NCBI GenBank assembly: GCA_016177925.1
Contig: JACOUH010000155.1
Location: forward strand, 1-38,567
Source of the DNA: Planctomycetota bacterium
GTDB taxonomy: Bacteria; Planctomycetota; Planctomycetia; Gemmatales; Gemmataceae
Length of the DNA: 38,567 nt
Reading direction: 5' to 3'
How positions within the stretch are numbered: position 1 is the stretch's first letter; each line of letters starts with the position of its first letter. The position numbers and the translations under genes were made by a program. Under the pieces are notes generated by a model. It did no database searches. It had not been told where the DNA came from and saw only the letters and a program-made list of their open reading frames with translations. Below are positions 24,394 through 32,660 of the stretch, one piece after another.

Positions 24394-24466
24394 TCTGTCC
24401 GGAGTCTCGCCTCTGTCAAGGGGCAAGGACGACGGCACGGCGGCACAGCGGCTCTCAACCCCCTTC

Positions 24467-24494
24467 TTGACCGATGCCGATAATGGGGTAGAAT
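24467..24494 (+). promoter_or_regulatory. Candidate sigma-70-type promoter
   Basis: TTGACC (24467-24472) and TAGAAT (24489-24494) are separated by 16 bases and lie 50 bases before the ATG at 24545. Both hexamers differ from consensus at one position. No experimental support. Confidence 0.5.
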
Positions 24495-24544
24495 GCGAGA
24501 GGTTGAATAACGAAAACTTCTCCTTGATCGGAGGGGGAGAAGCC

Positions 24545-24934
24545 ATGTCTGCAACCACAACGCCGACGGCCGTTGCTCCGCTCAACCGGGAGGAGCGATT
24601 AGAACGGGCCAATCAACTCTATCGCGAGTATCACACGCGGTGCTTCTGGCACTGTCCCCGCGAGCTGCTCATCACCGAGGATCTGATTCCTTTGGTGGTG
24701 AAGGGGTTGCGGACACACGGCGGACGCCGAGGGTTCATCCTGTCCGTCCAACTCCAGCAGAGGAGGACGGGCTCCCGGGCCTCCGAGAGAGAAACTCCGG
24801 GATGCCTCTAATTGGGTTGCCTCTACCTTGACAGGGACAACAAGCCGCTGACGCCCGTCCCTGACCATCCCGACTTTCCCAACTTGAAGCGTCACTTCGG
24901 CACCGTCCGCGGGGCCTGGCCGAAGATCTCTTGA
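24545..24934 (+). pseudogene. Small conserved-looking protein interrupted by an in-frame TAA
   Basis: From the ATG at 24545 (strong Shine-Dalgarno GGAGGGGGAGAAGCC), 88 codons are open up to TAA at 24809-24811. The first 65 residues look like a real protein (REERLERANQLYREYHTRCF, ITEDLIPLVVKGLRTHGGRR) and resemble, from memory, small proteins of unknown function common in Gemmata relatives. After the TAA the same frame continues for 40 residues with clear coding character (LYLDRDNKPLTPVPDHPDF, then LKRHFGTVRGAWPKIS) to TGA at 24932. A direct repeat GGxTGCCTCTA flanks the stop (24799-24827), suggesting a local duplication. The complete product would be 129 codons. A candidate promoter is present, so the first 88 codons may be expressed. 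Confidence 0.65.
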
Positions 24935-25079
24935 GGACCTCGGCGAGCACCCGTAAGGACTTGCCTCTCGCGCTCGTCATTCGTCCGCATCCTCAAGACC
25001 CTGGCTCGACGCGCAGCGAGGAGGGAATTTGTCCTCGCTGTCGCTTCGGGCTGATGTCGGCGTGCCGATCCAGGGCGGC

Positions 25080-25661
25080 TCACGCCCTGGAATCGTGGTC
25101 CGTTACGCCTCCGGCTCGCAGCAGCTTGCGGAGCTTTCGCCGCGCCCGATGCAGACGACTGCGGATGGTTCCCACGGGCACCTTGAGCTGCCTTGCCATC
25201 CAGTTGTATTTGTTCCCTTCCAGGTCGATCAAGGTCAGGAGGTCCCGGTCCCGCGGTGTCAGGCGGCCGAGCGCGTGGTGGAACTGCCGCAACGTTTCCG
25301 CGATTTCCAGGGCGGTGCCCGGATGGTTCGTCCTCGACCGATCAGGCAGGTCCATGCAGCGCCCGTTGGCGAAGCCGGAATCCACGCTCACGGTGCTCCG
25401 TTGCTTTCGCTTCAAGCTGATGGCGGCGTTGACCGCAATGCGATATAACCAGGTGTAGAAATCCGAGTGGCCGCGGAACCGCCGCAGCGACTGATACGCG
25501 AGGAAAAACGCCTCCTGAACCGCGTCCTGGGCATCCTCGGCATTGTGTAACAAGCGATGCATCGGTCGATACAGACGGTCCTGGTAACGGCGGACCAACT
25601 CTGTAAAGGCTGACGTGCGTCCTTCCAAGCACTCCGCAATCAACCGCCGGTCATCGGACAT
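25080..25661 (-). CDS. ECF RNA polymerase sigma factor
   Basis: This encodes 193 aa from the ATG at 25661 (GAGGGG upstream). Region 2: FTELVRRYQDRLYRPMHRLL, DAQDAVQEAFFLAYQSL and FYTWLYRIAVNAAISLKR (residues about 15-95). Region 4: LTPRDRDLLTLIDLEGNKYN followed by WMARQLKVPVGTIRSRLHRA (135-175), whose last helix contacts the -35 promoter element. It lies 156 bases downstream of a kinase gene with a zinc-finger N-terminus, itself preceded by a second ECF gene, and all three read leftward. The cognate promoter is not visible. The start codon is set by the Shine-Dalgarno and the usual distance to region 2. Confidence 0.93.
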   Translation of the reverse strand: MSDDRRLIAECLEGRTSAFTELVRRYQDRLYRPMHRLLHNAEDAQDAVQEAFFLAYQSLRRFRGHSDFYTWLYRIAVNAAISLKRKQRSTVSVDSGFANGRCMDLPDRSRTNHPGTALEIAETLRQFHHALGRLTPRDRDLLTLIDLEGNKYNWMARQLKVPVGTIRSRLHRARRKLRKLLRAGGVTDHDSRA

Positions 25662-25817
25662 TCCGTGGTCCCCTCGCTTGTCATTCTTCCGTGCCAGGCC
25701 GCTGTGGGTGTTCCTCCCGATGCTGGCGAACGCGGCGACAGGCGCAGCGGGAGCGGACGTACGGAGGGCGGGACGGCTGCCCGTGGCCCGCCCGGCGCAA
25801 CGTGTCGCGTGCAAGGA

Positions 25818-27740
25818 TTAGTGGATCGAGAAGGCGATCACCTGCAAGGCATCCACTTGCGGACGTGCTGACAGGGATTGACACAGGGCTTTCAGGAAGG
25901 CAGGCACCTCCGGCTTCCCTGCCAGGGGGGGCAGTCCCCCCGAGAGCTGGACATATTGTTGACCATCAAACCTCCAGGTTCCTTCGCCGGCCAGGGGTTG
26001 CCGAGGCCAGATGCCTTGGCCCGCGCGCCAGCGTTGATATTCCGGCAGCGGATGGGTCGAGGCCACCAGCGCGAACGTATAGACGCCTGAATCCATCACC
26101 GGCAGGAACTCCTGCGGAGGGTAGACGAGGCCCTCACGCGGTTCCGGCGGCTCCAGTTCACTGTTGGGAAAGCAAAGCACGTCCTTTCCGTCAGGTCGGA
26201 AGGCAATCAGGTAACAGGAGGCCGACTCCCTGAGCCGGGCCGTGACGCGGAACGAATCCCCCCGCGAAGGCACGGCCGTGTGCTCCCTCCCGATCAAGCC
26301 AAGTGAGACAAGGCCCTGTTCCCCGGAGCGATAGTGGCCCACGTCCAGCGCCACGATGAGCGGCTGCTCCCTGTTGTCCTGTGAGACGTCGGGAGGCCCT
26401 TCGCGGTCGTGGGAAAGGCCGGGCCACAGGGCGAGCAGCCCCAGGGCGACCAAGACGGCCAGGAACACAAGGGCCCCCACCTGCCAGGGACTCAGGCTGG
26501 TTGGCTTGTCGAAAGGCGACCGGAGCGCAGACGGCAAGGAACGGGCAGAAACCGGCCCGCCCCGGGGGAACAGCGCGCGGAGATTGCAGCCAGCCGTCAA
26601 CGGCGTTATCGCCGCGCACAACTCGGCCGGGGTCGTGAAGCGGTAGGCGGGGTCCCTGGCCAGAAGCCGCTCCAGCACGATCACCAGGGCTTCCGGCACG
26701 CTGGACCGGAGCACGCGGACGTCCGGCGCTGCCTCCTCCAGGCGGGCGCGCTGCTTGGCGAGGTTGCCCTGGGCAGACGTCCCGAACGGGGGCTGGCCCG
26801 TTAGCAAGTAGTACAGGGCCCCGCCCAGGCTGTAGAGATCGGCCCGGATGTCAACCGTTCGGCTGTCTTGAAGTTGCTCGGGGGCAATGTAGTCGATCGT
26901 TCCCACAACGGGAGCGGGAGCGGCCAGCTCGTCCGCGGGCGGGGCCCGCTCCGTGTCCAGCCGGGCCAGGCCGAGATCGAGCAGTTTCACACATCCCTCC
27001 GGCGTGAGCATCAGGTTGGAGGGTTTGACATCGCGATGGACCAGGCCGCGCTCGTGGGCGTGCTGCAAGGCGAGCGCCGCCTGCCGGATGCACTCGCTGG
27101 CATCGGCAACCCGCAGGGGGCCGCACTCCTTCACCAGCCGGGACAGATCCATGCCCTCCAGCAATTCCATCGCCAGGTAGGGAATCCCTTCCACCCCCGC
27201 GTCGTGGGCCTGAACGATGTTGGGGTGGCTCAACTGGCCGACCGCTTTCATTTCCTGCATGAAACGCGTGACGGCCACGGGATCGCTCAAATGAGCCGCC
27301 GGGAGCAGCTTCAGAGCCATGATCTTGCCCAGGTGGAGGTGCCGAGCCCGGTAGACCGCTCCCATGCCCCCCTCGCCCAGGGGCTCCAGGAGTTCGTACG
27401 GTCCGACCTGCCTGGGTGGGGGTGTTCCGGGTGGTGTCGGAGGCTTGCTCGCCACGCTGAGACGCATGGCAGGCCAGGGGAGCAATTCCTTGAGTCGCTC
27501 GGTCAACCGCACCTCGTCCGCGGTCCCCCCTGGTTTGAAGTTCTGGCCCCCCAGCTCGAACACCAGGGGGTCGGAGCGGTCGTCCAACCGTTGCAGCGTT
27601 TCCAGGCAAGACCTGCATTCCTCAAGGTGAGCCGCTACCAGGGCAATCTCCTCCAGGGGAAGGGTCCCGAGATTGTAGCCGGTCAGTTTCTCCGGGCCGG
27701 GGCAGTCCTTCAGGGCTGCTGTTTCGAGGTGAGGTTTCAT
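25818..27740 (-). CDS. Ser/Thr protein kinase with anti-sigma-like zinc finger and DUF4384-like C-terminus
   Basis: This encodes 640 aa from the ATG at 27740. Residues 1-55 form an anti-sigma-factor type zinc finger: Cys13, then His38-x3-Cys42-x2-Cys45 (AAHLEECRSC). The kinase domain has LGEGGMGAVY (121-130), Lys144, HRDVKPSN (235-242), DLG (255-257, replacing DFG) and GTIDYIAPEQL. One transmembrane helix (about 420-440) separates it from an outer domain resembling DUF4384 (SFRVTARLRESASCYLIAFR, then LCFPNSE), a sensor-like module. The upstream sigma gene ends 49 bases before, and a second sigma gene follows. This architecture fits a membrane receptor that binds a sigma factor through its zinc finger and releases it on phosphorylation; that mechanism is inferred from planctomycete ECF-kinase pairs, not shown here. 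Confidence 0.92.
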   Translation of the reverse strand: MKPHLETAALKDCPGPEKLTGYNLGTLPLEEIALVAAHLEECRSCLETLQRLDDRSDPLVFELGGQNFKPGGTADEVRLTERLKELLPWPAMRLSVASKPPTPPGTPPPRQVGPYELLEPLGEGGMGAVYRARHLHLGKIMALKLLPAAHLSDPVAVTRFMQEMKAVGQLSHPNIVQAHDAGVEGIPYLAMELLEGMDLSRLVKECGPLRVADASECIRQAALALQHAHERGLVHRDVKPSNLMLTPEGCVKLLDLGLARLDTERAPPADELAAPAPVVGTIDYIAPEQLQDSRTVDIRADLYSLGGALYYLLTGQPPFGTSAQGNLAKQRARLEEAAPDVRVLRSSVPEALVIVLERLLARDPAYRFTTPAELCAAITPLTAGCNLRALFPRGGPVSARSLPSALRSPFDKPTSLSPWQVGALVFLAVLVALGLLALWPGLSHDREGPPDVSQDNREQPLIVALDVGHYRSGEQGLVSLGLIGREHTAVPSRGDSFRVTARLRESASCYLIAFRPDGKDVLCFPNSELEPPEPREGLVYPPQEFLPVMDSGVYTFALVASTHPLPEYQRWRAGQGIWPRQPLAGEGTWRFDGQQYVQLSGGLPPLAGKPEVPAFLKALCQSLSARPQVDALQVIAFSIH

Positions 27741-27789
27741 GTCCCGGTCCCTGTTCAAGCCACGGCTCGCGCGCTGCTTGCCTCGTTTG

Positions 27790-28413
27790 TCACTCCTCGG
27801 CCGCGTCTCCGAGCGTCTCGCGGAGGGCTCGCAGCACGCGGGATTTAGCAAGATAAACCGCATTCAGGCTCAGCTGAAGTTCCTTGGCCACCTCGGCCGG
27901 GCGCTGGTTTTCGCAAACCACACGCCAAAAGGCTTGCCAGGTCTTCTCCTCGAACTCGCTCTGAATCAACGCCAGGGCCCGGCGATACACGCCCGCGGTT
28001 TCCGCCGCAGCCGACTCGCCAGGCTCCGCGCTTTCCGTGTCCGGCACCTGCTCGACCTGCTCGCGAAACGCGGAGCCCCCCGCCGCCTGGGGCTGGGCCG
28101 TGCAGCGGCGCCAGTAATCCCCCAGCTTGTTCCGCGTGATGGTCCACAGCCAACCGCGGAACGTATCCGCGGCAGACTCCTTGCGAAAGGCGGCGATTCG
28201 CGTGAGCACCACGCGAAACACTTCTTGGACCACATCCTCCGCGTCGACCGCCTGCAACCCTCGCTGCCTGCACCAGGTGTAGATCAGCGGCCCGTACACC
28301 TGGACAAGCCGCTGCCACGCTTCTGGCTGCTGGACACTTAGGCCGGAGAGCAGGCTCACGGAGGTCACACAGGAGCCGTCGCCGGGCCTTCTCGATTCTT
28401 GTACCAGTACCAT
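27790..28413 (-). CDS. ECF RNA polymerase sigma factor, likely partner of the adjacent kinase
   Basis: This encodes 207 aa from the ATG at 28413. Region 2 (residues about 25-100): AWQRLVQVYGPLIYTWCRQR, DAEDVVQEVFRVVLTRI and FRGWLWTITRNKLGDYWRR. A variable linker follows, then a region 4 helix-turn-helix near the end (NQRPAEVAKELQLSLNAVYL, then AKSRVLRALRETLG). The linker holds FEEKTWQAFWRVV, typical of planctomycete ECF groups that travel with Ser/Thr kinases. The kinase gene starts 49 bases downstream on the same strand, so both are probably one transcript. The ribosome-binding site is weak (AGGG), and a start at 28455 is also possible. Confidence 0.92.
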   Translation of the reverse strand: MVLVQESRRPGDGSCVTSVSLLSGLSVQQPEAWQRLVQVYGPLIYTWCRQRGLQAVDAEDVVQEVFRVVLTRIAAFRKESAADTFRGWLWTITRNKLGDYWRRCTAQPQAAGGSAFREQVEQVPDTESAEPGESAAAETAGVYRRALALIQSEFEEKTWQAFWRVVCENQRPAEVAKELQLSLNAVYLAKSRVLRALRETLGDAAEE

Positions 28414-28546
28414 TGCAGAACCCTGTCTCGATTTGGGTCTTTCCTTCGCACCCAACTCCCCAAGGGCGCAAGCGGGATTCTGTTTGCTCTCGATTATTGT
28501 ACGGCGAAAATCAAGACGGTCCGATGATCGCCGGCTCCCGCGCTGC

Positions 28547-28577
28547 TTGTAGGACGGATTGGAAATCCGTCCTACAA
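28547..28577. repeat. Perfect short palindrome TTGTAGGACGGATT-GGA-AATCCGTCCTACAA
   Basis: Fourteen-base perfect arms with a three-base loop lie upstream of the blaI-like gene. Elements of this sort are common dispersed repeats; its position five bases before a candidate -35 element could also make it an operator. Confidence 0.65.
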
Positions 28578-28581
28578 CCTC

Positions 28582-28610
28582 TTGACGCCTCAGTCAGAAT
28601 GTTTTAGACT
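28582..28610 (+). promoter_or_regulatory. Candidate sigma-70-type promoter for the blaI-blaR1-like pair
   Basis: TTGACG (28582-28587) and TAGACT (28605-28610) are separated by 17 bases, 36 bases before the ATG at 28647. No typical BlaI operator dyad (TACA-TGTA) was seen nearby, so regulation by the encoded repressor is only presumed. Confidence 0.5.
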
Positions 28611-28646
28611 CGCCCCCAGACCTTCTCTTTCAAGGCGAGGTGGATC

Positions 28647-29051
28647 ATGGCAAGGACACCCAAGGACGTAACCGACGCGGAACTGCGGGTGCTACAGACC
28701 CTGTGGGAACTGGGTCCTTCGACGATCCGTCAGTTGACGGATCGACTGCACCCCAGTGGCGGTATCGCACAGTATGCGACGGTGCAGGTGCTGCTGGACC
28801 GGCTGAGGCAGAAGCAGTACGTGGTCCGTCAGTGTCTTTCGACCCCCTACACCTTCACGGCGCTGGTCGATCGGGATGAACTAATCGGCCGCAAGCTGCG
28901 TTCGGTGGCCGAGACGCTGTGTGGCGGGTCGGTGACGCCTCTGCTGACGCACCTGGTGCGGGCCAGGAAGCTCAGCGCCCGGGAACGCGATGAGCTGCGG
29001 GCACTGATTGATGAGCTGGACGAGGGCGGCAAGGGCAAGCGCGGGCGCTGA
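28647..29051 (+). CDS. BlaI/MecI/CopY family transcriptional repressor
   Basis: This encodes 134 aa from the ATG at 28647 with GAGGTGG upstream. An N-terminal winged helix (VTDAELRVLQTLWELGPSTI, then QLTDRLH, QYATVQVLLDRLRQKQYVVR) binds DNA as a dimer; the C-terminal helices (LTHLVRARKLSARERDELRA) provide dimerisation. In the classical system the repressor is cleaved or displaced when the partner M56 protease senses a signal. The partner is encoded 15 bases downstream. Length fits the family. Target genes are unknown; no beta-lactamase gene lies in the window, so antibiotic resistance cannot be inferred. Confidence 0.93.
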   Translation: MARTPKDVTDAELRVLQTLWELGPSTIRQLTDRLHPSGGIAQYATVQVLLDRLRQKQYVVRQCLSTPYTFTALVDRDELIGRKLRSVAETLCGGSVTPLLTHLVRARKLSARERDELRALIDELDEGGKGKRGR

Positions 29052-29066
29052 GATCCGGAGGCACCC

Positions 29067-30944
29067 ATGAACGACCTGCTGCACGTTACCCTGAGCAACG
29101 CAGTGGCGGCGATGGCCCTGGCGGTGGTGGCCGCAGTCACCAGCCGACTCTGCCGCCGTCCCGCCCTGACGCACGGTCTGTGGCTGCTGGTGTTGCTCAA
29201 GCTGGTGACGCCCCCGTTGCTGACAATCCGCATCCCCTGGGTCGACGTTGCCCCGCCTTCCGGTCCGGATGTATCCTCGACCCGGGCAGCTGACGCGTCT
29301 CTGCCGGCTCCCGTTCCGCAGGCGGAGCTGGAAGTCACGGTCGTCGGCCCGGCGGAAGACGCCGAGGGCGCCGCCGGCGAGCCGGTGCCGGAAGTCGCAC
29401 CGCTGGCCCCGCCCACGACGACGAGCGAGGCTCCCACGCACCCGACGCCGGGGGACCGACCTCCCGAACGATCCGCCTGGATGGTTGCCGGGGTTGTCCT
29501 CTGGTTGGCGGGGACGGTCGCGTGGACGGTGCTGGTCCTTGTGCGAACCGGCCGTTTCCGCCGTCTGCTGCGCTTCGCCGAGCCGGCTCCCGCATGGTTG
29601 CGCGACGAGGTCGGGGCGCTGGCGTCACGCCTCGGACTGCGGCGGGTGCCAAGCGTTTGGCTGGTGCCGGGGCGGCTGGCACCGATGCTGTGGTCGCTGG
29701 GCGGCGCCCCGCGGCTGCTGGTTCCCGACGAGTTGCTCGACGGCCTGACGGCACAGCAGCGGGCGACGCTGCTACTGCATGAGTTGGCGCACCTGCACCG
29801 CCGCGATCACTGGGTGCGGCTGCTGGAAATGCTGGCGACGGGGCTCTACTGGTGGCATCCTGTCGTCTGGTGGGCGCGGCGCGAGCTGCGCGAGGCCGAG
29901 GAACAATGTTGCGATGCCTGGGTGGTGTGGGCGCTGCCGGGCGCCGGCCGCATCTACGCCACCGCACTGTTGGAATGTCTCGATTTCCTCTCCGAGGCCC
30001 CGCGCCTGCTGCCCCTGGGGGCGAGCGGGTTGGGGCAGACCGACGACCTGAAAAGGAGGCTCACAATGATCATGCGCGGGATGACTCCCCGGCGACTGAG
30101 CTGGGGTGGCGGGCTCGTACTGGCTGGCCTGGCACTGATACTCTTGCCGATGGTACCCACGTTCGCCCAGGACGAGAAACCTCGCGATCCCCGGCAGAAC
30201 CGGCTCGATGACCGCCGCGATCGTCGCGACGAGAAGCCGGCGAGCAAGGAAGAGATCGACAGGGCCCGCGACGAAGTGGCGAAGCTGAAGCAGCACCTGA
30301 TGGAGCAACTCCAGCGCGTGCGTGAGGCGGAGGAGCGGCTGCGCGACGCCGCGGCCCGGCTGGGGCGGCTGGAGGGCAAGCACGTCGAGAGGCGCGACAT
30401 CCGCATCATCATCGGCGGCGGGGACGGGCCCAAGGGCTGGCGGTTCGAGCGGGGTGCCGGCGGCGGCCGGGACGACAAGGGCCGTCCGACGCCGCAGCCC
30501 AGGACCGCGGGCCAACCGGGGCATCCTCCAGGGCCGCAGTCCGTTCCTCCAGGGCATCGGCCCGTCCCCGGTGCCCGACCGCCGGGCCCTGGAGAGCGCC
30601 CGCCGGTTCACGACGACGTCCTCCGTCCCACGGGCGACAGCGACCGCCGCCTGCGCGACCTGGAAAGGCGGCTCGACGAGGTGATGCGGCAACTCGAGAT
30701 GATGCGCCGGAACATGCAGGGCCCGCGCGACGACAGACGGCCGGACGACCGCCGCCCTGAAGGGGGCACGAGGGAACGTCGCTCGGTCGGCCCGGAGAAA
30801 GACACTCGCCCTGAAGGAGGCACGAGGGAGCGTCGCCCGGACGCGCCCCCCGGCGTGGAGCGCGACCCGAAGAGGGACCCGAACCTCGAGCGCCGTGAGC
30901 GACCACGGACCGAGACCGACCCGCCCCGCCCTGAGCGGAAATGA
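29067..30944 (+). CDS. M56 family (BlaR1-like) membrane metalloprotease with unusual Arg/Pro/Gly-rich tail
   Basis: This encodes 625 aa from the ATG at 29067. Membrane helices are at about 9-26, 35-53, 137-159 and 345-367, with an acidic Pro-rich loop between the second and third. The zinc-protease motif HELAH is at 238-242 and the third ligand is likely in EAEEQCCDAW (276-285), facing the cytoplasm in this family. The normal BlaR1 penicillin-binding sensor domain is absent. Instead, residues about 385-440 form a coiled coil (EEIDRARDEVAKLKQHLMEQ) and the rest is low complexity, rich in Arg, Pro, Gly and Asp, including two copies of RPEGGTRERR. It is probably co-transcribed with the repressor gene. 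The inducing signal is unknown, and the tail may bind another envelope component. Confidence 0.9.
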   Translation: MNDLLHVTLSNAVAAMALAVVAAVTSRLCRRPALTHGLWLLVLLKLVTPPLLTIRIPWVDVAPPSGPDVSSTRAADASLPAPVPQAELEVTVVGPAEDAEGAAGEPVPEVAPLAPPTTTSEAPTHPTPGDRPPERSAWMVAGVVLWLAGTVAWTVLVLVRTGRFRRLLRFAEPAPAWLRDEVGALASRLGLRRVPSVWLVPGRLAPMLWSLGGAPRLLVPDELLDGLTAQQRATLLLHELAHLHRRDHWVRLLEMLATGLYWWHPVVWWARRELREAEEQCCDAWVVWALPGAGRIYATALLECLDFLSEAPRLLPLGASGLGQTDDLKRRLTMIMRGMTPRRLSWGGGLVLAGLALILLPMVPTFAQDEKPRDPRQNRLDDRRDRRDEKPASKEEIDRARDEVAKLKQHLMEQLQRVREAEERLRDAAARLGRLEGKHVERRDIRIIIGGGDGPKGWRFERGAGGGRDDKGRPTPQPRTAGQPGHPPGPQSVPPGHRPVPGARPPGPGERPPVHDDVLRPTGDSDRRLRDLERRLDEVMRQLEMMRRNMQGPRDDRRPDDRRPEGGTRERRSVGPEKDTRPEGGTRERRPDAPPGVERDPKRDPNLERRERPRTETDPPRPERK

Positions 30945-30989
30945 TCCGGTCGCCGAAACCTGTCTCCGCGCCCTATCAATGGCGAGAGC

Positions 30990-31023
30990 GGGCGGCGGAT
31001 CGGGACGTCCCGATCCGCCGCCC
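30990..31023. terminator. Perfect 34-base palindrome between convergent genes
   Basis: GGGCGGCGGATCGGGAC is followed directly by its exact reverse complement, centred between 31006 and 31007. It sits 45 bases past the M56 stop and 140 bases past the DUF1501 stop on the other strand. It could fold as a strong RNA hairpin from either strand, but there is no U-run, so terminator activity is only a suggestion. Confidence 0.5.
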
Positions 31024-31163
31024 GGTGTGCCGTCGCGTTGTGGCGTGGGCCGTCTGCGTTTCGCCGCGAGCTTCGGGCGAGCGCGGGGTGCCACGCAACT
31101 GGGGTCGACGCCGAGGAACTCGGCTACCTCCCGGGTGGAGTACCCCTCGTTTTTGCTCCCCGG

Positions 31164-32438
31164 TCAGAGCAATTCCTTGACCGGCGCGCGATCGTCGAGG
31201 ATGTACATCGGCCGCCCACTTCCGTTGGGGAAGGTCTGCGCCGCGTCGATGCCAAGCACGCGGTAGACGGTGCTCAGCACATTCGACGGCACATAGGGAC
31301 TGTCCTTCGGCCGTTCCCCCCGCGAGGTGCTGGCGCCGACCATCTGTCCCATCCGCAGCCCACCGCCGGCGACCAGCGCCGACATGACCGACGGCCAGTG
31401 ATCGCGACCCGCCCCGCGGTTGATCTTCGGCGTCCGGCCGAACTCCCCCCAGACCACCGTCACCACCTCGTCGCCCAGGCCGCGGTCGTACAGGTCCTGG
31501 ATCATGTTGGCGATGCCGCGGTCGAGCATCGGCAGCTGTCGCTTCAGCGTGGTGAAGTTTTGGCCGTGCGTGTCCCAGCCGCCGTAGGCCAGCGTGACAC
31601 AGCCGACACCGGCCTCCACGAGCCGACGCGCTGTCAGGAACTGCTCGACGCCCTTGTAGCGGGCACGGCTGCGGGACTCCTCCTTGGACAGGTCGAGGGC
31701 GTGGCGCACCTTGCCCGAGACGACCAGTTCGAGCGCCTGCGTAGCGAAGGAGTCCATGCCGGTCATGGTGCCCGAGGCGTCGGCCTCGCGGCGGACGCTG
31801 TCGAAAGCGTGGAGCAGACCCTTGCGATCCTCAAGGCGATCGAGGGAGACGTCACGGGCCATGCGCAGGTTCTGGGCGCCCGGCCCGCTCGGCGTGAAGG
31901 GCCGATGCGCGATGCCGAGGTAGCCCGGCTCGGTGCCGCGCGTCATGTTGCGCAGGCTGACGAAGGGGGGCACGCCGGCGTGTCCGGTGCCGCGCACCTT
32001 CGAGACCACCGAGCCAATCGACGGCCGGCCGGCGGTGCGGTTGACGCGGTCGGGGAAGCCGGTCATCACCATCGTGTCGGAGTGCTCCTCGACCGTTACG
32101 ATCGAGCGGACGGCGGCGAGCTTGTCCCACATGCGAGCTTGCATCGGCATGTGCTCGCAGACCTGGACGCCGGGGACGTTGGTCGGGATCGGCTTGAACT
32201 CGCCGCGGAACTCCTTGGGCGCGTCTGGTTTGAGGTCATACATGTCCATGTGGGACGGCCCGCCCGGCAGGTAGATCATGATGGCGGTCCGTGTACTGGC
32301 CCTGGGCCCGCCGGCCGTGGCCCGCAGGCGGAGCATTTCCGCCAGGGTCAGCCCGGCGCCAAAGGCGCCGACCTGAAGGAAACCGCGGCGCGTGACACCG
32401 TCACAGAAACTCTCGCGCTTGCCCCATACTGTCAGCAT
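31164..32438 (-). CDS. DUF1501 family protein (Tat-exported)
   Basis: This encodes 424 aa from the ATG at 32438 (upstream GAAAGGGGGGC). A Tat signal (VTRRGFLQVGAFGAGLTLAE) is followed by the family set: TAIMIYLPGGPSHMDMYDLK, EHMPMQARMWDKLAAVRSI, YGGWDTHGQNF, VVWGEFGRTPKINRGAGRDH and VMSALVAGGGLRMGQ. It is the shortest of the three DUF1501 proteins here and, like the one at 22954, has no PSD1 gene beside it. Upstream lies the TSR3/DTW-like gene, separated by a dispersed repeat. It faces the M56 gene tail to tail. Confidence 0.93.
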   Translation of the reverse strand: MLTVWGKRESFCDGVTRRGFLQVGAFGAGLTLAEMLRLRATAGGPRASTRTAIMIYLPGGPSHMDMYDLKPDAPKEFRGEFKPIPTNVPGVQVCEHMPMQARMWDKLAAVRSIVTVEEHSDTMVMTGFPDRVNRTAGRPSIGSVVSKVRGTGHAGVPPFVSLRNMTRGTEPGYLGIAHRPFTPSGPGAQNLRMARDVSLDRLEDRKGLLHAFDSVRREADASGTMTGMDSFATQALELVVSGKVRHALDLSKEESRSRARYKGVEQFLTARRLVEAGVGCVTLAYGGWDTHGQNFTTLKRQLPMLDRGIANMIQDLYDRGLGDEVVTVVWGEFGRTPKINRGAGRDHWPSVMSALVAGGGLRMGQMVGASTSRGERPKDSPYVPSNVLSTVYRVLGIDAAQTFPNGSGRPMYILDDRAPVKELL

Positions 32439-32569
32439 GGTGCCCCCCTTTCGATCGGGCGAACGGTCGTTTCTTCGGGGCGAGAGTGCGGACACTCTCT
32501 CCCGAGTTTGATGGTAACCCTCTCGCTCGTTCGTCGCAAAGGAAAAGTGACGGGGCGCCTTCCGTTTTT

Positions 32570-32660
32570 GGCGAGCGGGGGGTGTCAACCCCCCGGTTCT
32601 GTGCCTGACCCCGCTCGTGTACCGGGGGCGGCCGCTGCGCGGCACCCGCCCCCGCTCGCC
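32570..32660. repeat. Dispersed GCGAGCGGGGGG palindrome, copy forming the end of a coding frame
   Basis: Outer arms GGCGAGCGGGGG and CCCCCGCTCGCC are inverted, enclosing CCCCCCGGTT and a second GTACCGGGGGC stretch. It belongs to the same family as 3691-3758 and 12453-12540. Its right end coincides with codon 154 of the gene at 32585-33121, so the last 25 residues and stop codon of that gene come from the repeat. Confidence 0.75.

Noticed and set aside
28547-28577. BlaI operator
   Set aside because: The palindrome does not contain the usual TACA/TGTA half-sites and looks like a generic dispersed repeat, so it was listed only as a repeat.
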